A program made the translations under genes and the position numbers. This document shows, one piece after another, positions 34,150 through 41,468 of a stretch of 64,000 nt of DNA (within the stretch, counting starts at the first letter, position 1; each line of letters begins with the position of its first letter). The stretch comes from WRIS01 sp050945135. Its GTDB lineage: Bacteria > Actinomycetota > Coriobacteriia > Coriobacteriales > Eggerthellaceae. The stretch covers positions 42,339 through 106,338 of the forward strand of contig JBMNSJ010000001.1 of NCBI GenBank assembly GCA_050945135.1. Direction: 5' to 3'. Under the pieces are notes generated by a model, which searched no databases, was not told the DNA's origin, and saw only the letters and a list, made by a program, of their open reading frames with translations.

Positions 34150-34833
34150 TTGAAACAACATGGGCAACAGAAAAGAATCGATGATCTCTCGGTTGTGATT
34201 CAAGCCGGCGGAGAATCTCGGCGCATGGGGCGCCCCAAGGCAACAGTACCCTTTCTTGGTCGCCCTCTTATTCAGCAATCAATTAACAACCTTCTCCCTA
34301 TCGCCGGAGAACTAATTGTTACCACCAATGATATTGAGGGTACTAAAGCGGCACTTCCGGAAAAGGAGTTTGCTCAGATTCGCTTCGAGAAAGACATCCG
34401 CAACGAGCGAAGTTCACTTAATGGCCTCTTAACTGCGCTCAGTACTGCACACAAACCCTACGTTGCCCTCTCGGCATGCGATATGATTTTTGCGAGCGCA
34501 GACCTTTTCGTATTCGAATACAATCTCATGAAGCAGGGAGATTTCGATCTGGTAATTCCGGCAGATTCCAACGGATTCGAACCCTTTCATGCAATCTATC
34601 GAAAAGAAACCTGTCTACCTCTTGTAGAAGCCGCACTTGACGCCGGTGAGAGAAAAATGAGCTCATGGTTCCCTGATTCGAAGCTTCATGAAGTAAGTCG
34701 AAATGATATCCTTAGCATATGCCCTCAAGGAGGGACTTTTATCAATCTCAATACACCAGATGAGCTAAAGCGGATCGAGGATCGTATTACACAGGGGGCT
34801 TTTGTTCAACAACAAGAAAGGCAGGATTCATGA
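34150..34833 (+). CDS. mobA: Molybdenum cofactor guanylyltransferase
   Basis: MobA, 227 residues, joins GMP to molybdopterin, giving the bis-MGD cofactor of formate dehydrogenase. Nucleotide-binding start SVVIQAGGESRRMGRPKATVPFLGRPLIQ (residues 14-42), LSACDMIFASADLF with the metal-binding Asp, VIPADSNGFEPFHAIYRKETCL, and FINLNTPDELKRIE at the end. TTG start with GAGG 6 bases upstream; no ATG in frame is closer. Divergent from fdhA and translationally coupled to the ModE-like gene. Confidence 0.93.
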   Translation: MKQHGQQKRIDDLSVVIQAGGESRRMGRPKATVPFLGRPLIQQSINNLLPIAGELIVTTNDIEGTKAALPEKEFAQIRFEKDIRNERSSLNGLLTALSTAHKPYVALSACDMIFASADLFVFEYNLMKQGDFDLVIPADSNGFEPFHAIYRKETCLPLVEAALDAGERKMSSWFPDSKLHEVSRNDILSICPQGGTFINLNTPDELKRIEDRITQGAFVQQQERQDS

Positions 34834-35168
34834 AGACAAATCTGACCAGTAGCGTCAAGATTTTCATTAGTGCCGACCCCGAAAAACAACATGGTTCGCT
34901 CTCTCGTGGAACCGCCGCTCTTTTACGCGGCGTTCAGGAATACGGCTCGCTAAACAAAGCAGCTCAATCAATGGGCATGGCATACTCTAAAGCCTGGGGC
35001 CTCATCAACAAACTCGAAGATAATTTTCAGTTTAAGTTTATTGTGCGCGCAGGGGCAAACGGATCGCACCTAACTGACGAAGGAGCAAAACTTCTTGATA
35101 GCTATTATGCAATCGAAAAAGAAGCTGAAGAACTCGTCAGAATGCGAGTTTCTGAAATTACGCTTTAG
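34830..35168 (+). CDS. ModE-like winged helix-turn-helix regulator (N-terminal domain only)
   Basis: 112 residues that match the DNA-binding domain of ModE: GTAALLRGVQEYGSLNKAAQSMGMAYSKAWGLINKLEDNF, then the wing FKFIVRAGANGSHLTDEGAKLLDSYYAIEKEAEELV. The molybdate-binding (TOBE) domains of full ModE are absent, so either another protein senses molybdate or the short form acts as a constitutive or cofactor-responsive repressor. The start overlaps the mobA stop (ATGA). Plausible targets are modABC, the Moco operon and the fdhA/mobA gap. Confidence 0.85.
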   Translation: MKTNLTSSVKIFISADPEKQHGSLSRGTAALLRGVQEYGSLNKAAQSMGMAYSKAWGLINKLEDNFQFKFIVRAGANGSHLTDEGAKLLDSYYAIEKEAEELVRMRVSEITL

Positions 35169-35178
35169 CCAAAAGCTC

Positions 35179-35427
35179 TCAAACTAATAAGTCGACATAG
35201 TGAAAGTCTTCAATTTCTAAACTCTGCGTATCGATAAAAGCACGTAGTTTTTCTTCGTCAGCGAGCCGACAACACCAAGCCAAGCCGCATCCTGCCCGAA
35301 TCTGCGGAGGAAGCGGAATGAGGCGTCCAGAAAGACCTTCTTTTTCGCACGCCGATTGCAAAGCCATGGCAGCTGTTGTAGAAGGAAATACAATGATAAA
35401 ACGTGATTCTTTTTTTCGCATAGTCAT
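35179..35427 (-). CDS. DUF3343 protein (putative Se/S carrier-like), second copy
   Basis: 82 residues: FIIVFPSTTAAMALQSACEKEGLSGRLIPLPPQIRAGCGLAWCCRLADEEKLRAFI. This is the canonical DUF3343 layout, with the conserved GCGLA motif (Cys about 47) plus an extra Cys-Cys pair. It starts directly after the YedF-like gene, so the two are one unit. DUF3343 and YedF are found together in selenium-using bacteria; the pair may deliver selenium to SelD (inference). Confidence 0.86.
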   Translation of the reverse strand: MTMRKKESRFIIVFPSTTAAMALQSACEKEGLSGRLIPLPPQIRAGCGLAWCCRLADEEKLRAFIDTQSLEIEDFHYVDLLV

Positions 35428-35772
35428 TTATGGACGTATCACTTTTTCTGCCTGAGTCTGCGCTTCGGCTATCGCAAACATGTTGGCTACTTCGCCCACC
35501 TCAAGCTCATCTTTAAGATTCAGATAATCAAGGCAGGTGCCGCAGGAAGCAATATGTACACCAGCTTTTTGCATGCTTATAAGGTCTTCGAGAGACTCTG
35601 AGCCCTTCGCTACAAGACGCACTCCAGAATTGTATAAAAGAATTGACTGGGGCAGATGCTCTTGCTGATTGAGCGCAAAAAGAAAAGACTTCATGAGTAT
35701 CTTTCCAAGATTTTCATCTCCTGATCCCATATGATCAGCAGCAATAACAACGATATAGTCCTGATTCTTCAC
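35428..35772 (-). CDS. YedF-like selenium metabolism protein, DsrE domain only
   Basis: 114 residues with the DsrE-like C-terminal domain of YedF: YIVVIAADHMGSGDENLGKILMKSFLFALNQQEHLPQSILLYNSGVRLVAKGSESLEDLISMQKAGVHIASCGTCLDYLNLKDELEVGEVANMF. The conserved cysteines are in SCGTCLDYL. Standard YedF is about 200 residues with an N-terminal TusA/SirA domain; here the upstream sequence in this frame reaches a stop without such a domain. GTG start with AAGGA 7 bases upstream. Confidence 0.85.
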   Translation of the reverse strand: MKNQDYIVVIAADHMGSGDENLGKILMKSFLFALNQQEHLPQSILLYNSGVRLVAKGSESLEDLISMQKAGVHIASCGTCLDYLNLKDELEVGEVANMFAIAEAQTQAEKVIRP

Positions 35773-35952
35773 TGATTCATCCTTGTCTCTAAGTTGATGC
35801 TTTGAACATAGTAATTAAGAGGGCTCAATAAATCAAGCGAGGATTCTCGTCAGGCAAAGCGCTAAGAGGAATCATGTCGCCATCATCGGCTTATCTCGCT
35901 CACCGAACCATGTACCTGCGAAGACACAAAAGTACCCCGCGAGATAATCTCG

Positions 35953-35999
35953 TTGACAACGAACGTTTGTTTGGATACTATAATACGAACATTCATTCG
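35953..35999 (+). promoter_or_regulatory. Promoter with two LexA/SOS-type boxes
   Basis: TTGACA (35953-35958), 17-base spacer, TACTAT (35976-35981). CGAACGTTTGTTTG (35960-35973) fits the Gram-positive/actinobacterial LexA box CGAAC-N4-GTTYG and fills the spacer. A weaker copy, CGAACATTCATTCG, lies at 35986-35999 around the start point. LexA binding would block this promoter until DNA damage. Confidence 0.7.
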
Positions 36000-36014
36000 C
36001 TTTAAGGAACAGCC

Positions 36015-37535
36015 GTGGATCTCTCGCAAAAACTTGAAATACTTGCCGATGCAGCAAAATATGATGTTGCTTGTACCTCTTCTGGTATTGATCGCGATGC
36101 GAAAAGAGGGCAACTTGGCAATACAGACTGTGCGGGTATTTGCCATAGCTTCGCTGCCGACGGGCGCTGCATAACCTTACTCAAGGTGCTTCAAACCAAC
36201 GTCTGTGTCTATGATTGCGTCTATTGCGTAAATCGCTGTTCAAATGATATTTCTCGCGCAGCTTTCAAACCTCAAGAGCTCGCCGATCTTACCATCGGTT
36301 TCTACCGCCGCAACTATATCGAAGGCTTGTTTTTGAGTTCGGGAGTTATTAAAAACCCCGATTATACCTGCGAACTCATGATTCAAACTCTTTCTATCCT
36401 TCGCCACGAACACCGTTTTCGCGGCTATATACACGCAAAGGGCGTACCAGGAGCCTCCCCAGAGCTCGTTTCAGAGCTTGGCCACTTAGCCGATCGCATG
36501 AGCGTCAATATGGAACTCCCCTCTCAGCAAAGTTTGCGGGTTCTTGCCCCCGAGAAGAATAAACAAAACATCCTAGCCCCCATGCGGCAGATAAAAGAAA
36601 ACATCGCAGAAGATAAAGACACCCGCGCTCTTATGAAGCGAGGTGCCCACTACCTATCAAAGACTAAGCCTTCAAAGAAAACTCGCGCCTTTGTCCCTGC
36701 CGGTCAAAGCACACAAATGATAATTAGTGCTACCCCAGAAAGTGATTTTCATATCCTGCGTTTGTCTGCTTCGCTCTACAAAAATCTTGAGATGAAACGC
36801 GTCTTTTTTAGCGCTTATCTTCCCGTCAACCGTGATTCACTTCTGCCAAATTCGGATGCAATTCAGCTCAATCGCGAGCATCGGCTCTACCAAGCTGATT
36901 GGCTCATGCGCTTTTATCGATTCGATGTAAACGAAATAATCACTGAAGACAATCCCTTCCTCGATCCAGAACTTGACCCAAAAGCAAACTGGGCGCTCAA
37001 CAATCTTGACGTTTTTCCGGTTGAGGTAAATACCGCTTCATACGATCTATTATTGAGAGTCCCCGGTATTGGAGTTACCGGAGCAAAATCCATCCTCGTT
37101 GCACGACGCACCACCACTCTTCGAGAGCCCGAACTACGAAAACTCGGCATAGCCTATAAAAGAGCTCGCTATTTCATCACCTGCAATGGAAGCTACGCAG
37201 GAAGTGGCATTGATTTTTCCCGCAGCGCTCTACGTGCTCAATTAGCGGCTCCCATCAATGGCGGACGTCATGGAAGGCGTGCAGACAAAGCAATCCCCGG
37301 CCAAATGTCACTCTTTGAAAGTAGCGGAGAAACCAGCTCGCGCCTTTTTAGCTCCAATACCGCACGTAGCCCCGAAGAGGCTTTTAGCATAATTGATTGC
37401 AGCCCCTCTCAAAGCAAGGCGCTGCCAAAAGCTCATCACTCGAGAAAAACCACCGATATGTCTTGTTCTGAAGTGCCCATAAACGAAACGAAACTCGTCC
37501 GCCAACAACAAGCGTTTGCCGCTGCGCTCTCATAA
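36015..37535 (+). CDS. Putative DNA modification/repair radical SAM protein (TIGR03916 family)
   Basis: 506 residues. Radical SAM cluster CVYDCVYC (C-x3-C-x2-C, about residues 63-70), followed by GLFLSSGVIKNPDYT and YIHAKGVPGASPELV. A helix-hairpin-helix DNA-binding motif LLRVPGIGVTGAKSILVARR lies near 345-365. A pentapeptide QMSLF at 430-434 fits the sliding-clamp-binding motif QxSLF. The tail after 440 is low in conserved sequence. Family and partner (DUF4130 protein next door) are well known as a pair, but the reaction is not. GTG start with AAGGA. The SOS-type promoter supports a role in DNA damage. Confidence 0.88.
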   Translation: MDLSQKLEILADAAKYDVACTSSGIDRDAKRGQLGNTDCAGICHSFAADGRCITLLKVLQTNVCVYDCVYCVNRCSNDISRAAFKPQELADLTIGFYRRNYIEGLFLSSGVIKNPDYTCELMIQTLSILRHEHRFRGYIHAKGVPGASPELVSELGHLADRMSVNMELPSQQSLRVLAPEKNKQNILAPMRQIKENIAEDKDTRALMKRGAHYLSKTKPSKKTRAFVPAGQSTQMIISATPESDFHILRLSASLYKNLEMKRVFFSAYLPVNRDSLLPNSDAIQLNREHRLYQADWLMRFYRFDVNEIITEDNPFLDPELDPKANWALNNLDVFPVEVNTASYDLLLRVPGIGVTGAKSILVARRTTTLREPELRKLGIAYKRARYFITCNGSYAGSGIDFSRSALRAQLAAPINGGRHGRRADKAIPGQMSLFESSGETSSRLFSSNTARSPEEAFSIIDCSPSQSKALPKAHHSRKTTDMSCSEVPINETKLVRQQQAFAAALS

Positions 37536-37539
37536 GCTC

Positions 37540-38466
37540 ATGCAAGATTTCGAAGAAACGGTCTTTGTGTATGACGGAAGCCTTGAAGGGCTCCTAAGCG
37601 CTGTTTTTACTGCCTACTACGAGCGCGTAGTCCCTTCCGATATCGTAAGGGGAAACAAGCTACAGCCTCGTCTTGGGCACACAATCCGCGAAATCGAGAC
37701 GAGCGTCGAACACGCGCTACGCGTCCAAAAAGGCATTTGTCTCAGGTGCGGTCCAGTCACCTTCGAAGCTATTAAGAGCACTTCGCTATCCGACAACCCC
37801 GACATTGGCACTATCATTTATCGATTTCTGCGCTATGCGCTAAAAAAGAACAAGCCTATGGATTGCTCAAAATGTTCACGCAAAATGAGCTGCGGAGGTT
37901 TGTGCACTAAAGAACAACAAGGTGGTGCTTTGTCTGAGGTCATGCACCCAGCGGTTGCTCCCCTCATTAAGGAAAACCGTGCCGTTCATAACGAGCGTCA
38001 TCGCTGGATGCAATTTCTCCGCTTTGAACATCTTGAAGGTGATGTATGGTTTGCTCGCTGCAACCCAAACGCCTCAATTCTTCCCCTCATCATGGATTGG
38101 TTTGTAGGTCGCTTTAACACACAAGCTTTTCTCATTTATGATGAAGTCCACCACCTCGCAGGCGTGTACGAAGGAGCGGATTGGTATTTGGTTAAAACCG
38201 ACTCTATTACACTTCCAGCGCGCTCTGAGGATGATTTCATCATGCAGCATGCATGGAAAACCTTTTACCATACTATCGCCGTTGAATCGCGATATAACCC
38301 CGAGCTACGCAGGCAATTTATGCCCAAGCGTTTTTGGAGAAATATCGTCGAAATGCATGAAAGCGTCTCTTCTCCACCAAAACACCTTGCCCAAGGCACC
38401 CACCCCGATACGCTCATTTCCAAGCAGGAGTTCTTTGCCTCCTTCTCCCTACCCGCGCAAGAGTAA
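37540..38466 (+). CDS. TIGR03915 family protein with DUF4130 domain (DNA metabolism)
   Basis: 308 residues. Starts EETVFVYDGSLEGLLSAVFTAYY, the family opening; the middle has RFLRYALKKNKPM and the DUF4130 core RHRWMQFLRFEHLEGDVWFARCNPNASILPLIMDWFVGRFNTQAFLIYDEVHHLAGVYEG. An unusual insert with cysteines CSKCSRKMSCGGLC (about 116-129) could bind metal. DUF4130 resembles part of uracil-DNA glycosylase fusions. The ATG at 37540 lies 4 bases after the radical SAM stop with no clear ribosome site, so it is probably translated by coupling. Confidence 0.85.
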   Translation: MQDFEETVFVYDGSLEGLLSAVFTAYYERVVPSDIVRGNKLQPRLGHTIREIETSVEHALRVQKGICLRCGPVTFEAIKSTSLSDNPDIGTIIYRFLRYALKKNKPMDCSKCSRKMSCGGLCTKEQQGGALSEVMHPAVAPLIKENRAVHNERHRWMQFLRFEHLEGDVWFARCNPNASILPLIMDWFVGRFNTQAFLIYDEVHHLAGVYEGADWYLVKTDSITLPARSEDDFIMQHAWKTFYHTIAVESRYNPELRRQFMPKRFWRNIVEMHESVSSPPKHLAQGTHPDTLISKQEFFASFSLPAQE

Positions 38467-38532
38467 AGACAGCATGAACAAAACAGCATGCCTCAAGCAA
38501 GGGCGAGCTAGCAGAATACTCTGACAACAATG

Positions 38533-39492
38533 CTAGTTGGCGGAATACGCGCTAAACCCGCCGGACAAATCGTCGTGGTTGTGCGTGTGACCACAATCGC
38601 AGTCATCGTGGTGCTCGTGCTCGTCTTCGGCGTAAGCCTGCTCTGCACGCGTCCAATCGAGCCCATGCTTAGCACATTGAGCTTCTTCACCATACACTAG
38701 GCTCAGGGCTGCCGTAGACATTGAAGCACCACCCACCACCACGAGAAGCTCGAGCAGATGTAAGCATGATTCTGTTCCGGGTAAGATGAGTTCACAATCA
38801 TCAGCAGTCATAAGAGCAGCACTTAAGTCCGCCATCCACATTGCTGCCGTGTACTCGCCTTCAAAAAGTTCGTTCTTTATAGCGTTGTGAAGACGTACTC
38901 CCTGCTGCTTTATGATGCCCAGCTCATATGCAGCTAGTATTGCGGCATCGCTGGGCTGAGAAAGCGCTTTATACATAGCTTCAAGCTCGATACCTGCAAC
39001 CAACTGGGCTGAACGAAGTATTGTCATTCCTGCATGAGCAAGCTGAGCAGAACCCGAAGATCCCGTTATTCTCACGTCGGAACATATAGCTTCAAGCAAA
39101 GGCTTTATTGCGTCGATTCGCTCAGATTCGCCCGCAACAAAACAACTAAGATTATCTGCATCAGAAAAAGCACGTTCAGCAAGGGGATCTTTAACCAGCA
39201 AGGGTGCTTCTATGGAGTACAAATCGCTAACCAGAGACACCGCGTCAAGCTCACGCGCGAAACCAGGAGTAGAGGCACTCAGGTTTATTAAAAAAGTACC
39301 CGGTGTCGCGGACTGTACAAGTCCGGCCGAATCGAAGAACACATCCTCAAGATCTGTCTGAGACTCACAATAAATGATTATGGCTTCTGCGCTGTCAGCA
39401 GAATAGGCAGCACGAAATCCACACTTCAAAAGCCTCTCGCTGATTATTTCGCCAACCTCGGTATTGCCAACAAACACAAATGACTTCACCAT
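38533..39492 (-). CDS. 3-hydroxyisobutyrate dehydrogenase-like protein with His-rich metal-binding tail
   Basis: 319 residues. The fold matches NAD(P)-dependent beta-hydroxyacid dehydrogenases: Rossmann start FVFVGNTEVGEIISERLLKCGF, LINLSASTPGFARELDAV substrate loop, GSSGSAQLAHAGMTILRSAQLVAGIELEAMYKA (the usual catalytic GxxGxGxxxK Lys is replaced: SGSAQLAHAG). The C-terminus ends in an acidic/His/Cys run, EHEHHDDCDCGHTHNHDD (about 294-311). Lost nucleotide and catalytic residues suggest a non-enzymatic or altered role, and the tail suggests Ni, Zn or Co binding. Convergent with the DUF4130 gene. Confidence 0.7.
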   Translation of the reverse strand: MVKSFVFVGNTEVGEIISERLLKCGFRAAYSADSAEAIIIYCESQTDLEDVFFDSAGLVQSATPGTFLINLSASTPGFARELDAVSLVSDLYSIEAPLLVKDPLAERAFSDADNLSCFVAGESERIDAIKPLLEAICSDVRITGSSGSAQLAHAGMTILRSAQLVAGIELEAMYKALSQPSDAAILAAYELGIIKQQGVRLHNAIKNELFEGEYTAAMWMADLSAALMTADDCELILPGTESCLHLLELLVVVGGASMSTAALSLVYGEEAQCAKHGLDWTRAEQAYAEDEHEHHDDCDCGHTHNHDDLSGGFSAYSAN

Positions 39493-39515
39493 AACAAGCT
39501 TACGCCTCCAACCAG

Positions 39516-40448
39516 CTATTCGCCTTTGACCTTACGAGCGATTTTATCCGCAACCGATAATTCTTCGCGTTTATCTGAGCCCCAAAAGACCACAGCAATC
39601 ATATCCGGTCCTACGTGTGATCCAATTACAGGACCGATATAGCTTTCTAGGAACAATATATTTTCGTCGATTTTTGTTAAAGCATCTTTGAGCTTTGAGG
39701 CATCTTTGGAACAATCCGCATGTCCGATAACCACACACTGACCAAGACCTGCTTGAGCCACCCGCTTTTGATAGTATTCGGCAAGTTGCTTGATGCCTTT
39801 TTTTCTTCCTCGAGCTACGCCAACAAGAGCAAGCTTTCCGTCAGTGTCGATAGAAAGCAAGGGCTTTACATCGAGTTTTGACCCTGCATAAGCAACTGAA
39901 GAAGGAATGCGTCCTCCGCGGCGAAGCGATTCTAGATCGTCCACCATAAACTCGGCATCCACAAAATAACGCGCCTCCGATGCCCACTTTACAAGCTCTT
40001 GGGCGGTCAATCCCCTATCGCGTTGCCGGATAGCCTCATACACCAAGAGTGCTTCTGCAACCGAAGCTAAACGAGTGTCGACAATATAGAGCTCACTGCC
40101 AGGGTTTTCTTCCTTAACCTGATTCATGACCATCTCTGCCGCATCAAAAGTTCCCGAAAGCCCACTTGAGAAGCACAGAAACACAGTCGGAACGCCGGAA
40201 TCAACAGCGCGCTGAAAGGCAGACTGCAAGGTTGGAACCGATATTTGAGAAGTCGAAGGCTGCTCACCTTCACGCATTCCTTGATAAAACTCATTTGCAG
40301 TTCTTGACTGGTACAAATCATCAAGATACTGCCCATTGCTCGTCATATAAGGAAACTCGAGCAATTCAACCCCGGGTCGATCAACCACCTCAAAAGGAAG
40401 GTCACAACATGAGTCGATTATTAAATTGCATTGGGGTGTCGATTTCAT
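39516..40448 (-). CDS. DegV family fatty-acid-binding protein
   Basis: 310 residues. N-terminal IIDSCCDLPFEVVDRPGVELLEFPY, TSQISVPTLQSAF, CFSSGLSGTFDAAEMVMNQV and SEARYFVDAEFMVDDLESLRRGGRIPSS are DegV hallmarks; the central Ser and Thr bind the fatty acid carboxylate. In Firmicutes the related FakB hands fatty acids to the FakA kinase; no FakA is in the window. It has a paralogue immediately upstream. Confidence 0.9.
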   Translation of the reverse strand: MKSTPQCNLIIDSCCDLPFEVVDRPGVELLEFPYMTSNGQYLDDLYQSRTANEFYQGMREGEQPSTSQISVPTLQSAFQRAVDSGVPTVFLCFSSGLSGTFDAAEMVMNQVKEENPGSELYIVDTRLASVAEALLVYEAIRQRDRGLTAQELVKWASEARYFVDAEFMVDDLESLRRGGRIPSSVAYAGSKLDVKPLLSIDTDGKLALVGVARGRKKGIKQLAEYYQKRVAQAGLGQCVVIGHADCSKDASKLKDALTKIDENILFLESYIGPVIGSHVGPDMIAVVFWGSDKREELSVADKIARKVKGE

Positions 40449-40490
40449 ATATGGACCGCATCACCTTTCATTACGCGTAATCAAACTCGG

Positions 40491-41393
40491 TTACTGAGTG
40501 TAGATTATCTGGGGAGGGTTGTTTGGAAACTTGTGGGGCATCGGTCGCTCACACTCGTAAGAGATACCAACCGCAGGACCAACATGTACTCCAATAACAG
40601 GACTGACTGGAATTACTCGAACACTTCGCTCCACCAAAGGCTCTATCGTATTTTTCGCCCATTCCAGTGCGGGCGTCTTGTCGCCAATATAGTGCACCAC
40701 AATATGCTTGAACCCATAAGATTCAATATCGCTTTTAAACTCGGTTACGATTCTTTCAAGGGCTTTTTTTCGATGCCTGATTTTAGCTACAGTCTCAACC
40801 TTTCCCTCAACAACAGTAAGAATAGGTGAGAGTTTAACAAGGTTTCCTACCAAAGTAGCCGCGCTTCCAATGCGACCTCCTTTGTGGAGGAAGGTAAGAT
40901 TTTCAGGAGTGAACAAAAACCTTGTTGCCATAATACGCTCAACCGTCTTTTTTGCACACTCGCTCAGACTCATGTCCGTTTGAGCAAACTCGGCGGCGTC
41001 AAGAACGGGAAAAGCCTCATCAAAGCCACAAGAACAAGAATCTATTAAGGCAAAAGAGAAACTCGGTATACGTTCTTTTACCGCGCGTGCAGCTCGTAGC
41101 GCACCCTCTATAGTTCCCGAAAGACCCGATGAAAGGAATATTCCTAAAAGCTCGTCTCCATCTTTCGCAATCTTTTCAAAGCTCTCTTCCAAATACTTCT
41201 GAGAAGGCTGACTTGATGTTGGGATGTTATCCGCCATCTCATAAATCTCTGAATAAAAGGCGTCTACATCCATGGTCTGATCAACATACTCTTCACCATC
41301 ACGATTGACATAGAGCGTAGCTATTTGAATAGGTTTCGCTTCAAGCATGTCAGGTGGTATTGAGGTAACCGAATCGGTAACGATTTTTATCAC
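40491..41393 (-). CDS. DegV family fatty-acid-binding protein, second copy
   Basis: 300 residues: MIKIVTDSVTSIPPDML, TSSQPSQKYLEESFEK, IFLSSGLSGTIEGALRAARAVK, FTPENLTFLHKGGRIGSAATLVGNLVKLSPILTV, and GVHVGPAVGISY at the end. Related to, but clearly diverged from, the downstream copy, suggesting different fatty acid preference rather than recent duplication. The two genes are 42 bases apart in one orientation. Confidence 0.9.
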   Translation of the reverse strand: MIKIVTDSVTSIPPDMLEAKPIQIATLYVNRDGEEYVDQTMDVDAFYSEIYEMADNIPTSSQPSQKYLEESFEKIAKDGDELLGIFLSSGLSGTIEGALRAARAVKERIPSFSFALIDSCSCGFDEAFPVLDAAEFAQTDMSLSECAKKTVERIMATRFLFTPENLTFLHKGGRIGSAATLVGNLVKLSPILTVVEGKVETVAKIRHRKKALERIVTEFKSDIESYGFKHIVVHYIGDKTPALEWAKNTIEPLVERSVRVIPVSPVIGVHVGPAVGISYECERPMPHKFPNNPPQIIYTQ

Positions 41394-41468
41394 GACATTC
41401 TCTCTTTCTCATCCTAAAACATGCAAACAGCTACTTTACTACCTACGTATAAGTGTGACACATTAAAG

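Noticed and set aside
33904..34278. 124-codon minus-strand open frame upstream of fdhA
   Set aside because: It covers the structured fdhA-mobA gap and the start of mobA on the other strand; composition is not protein-like.
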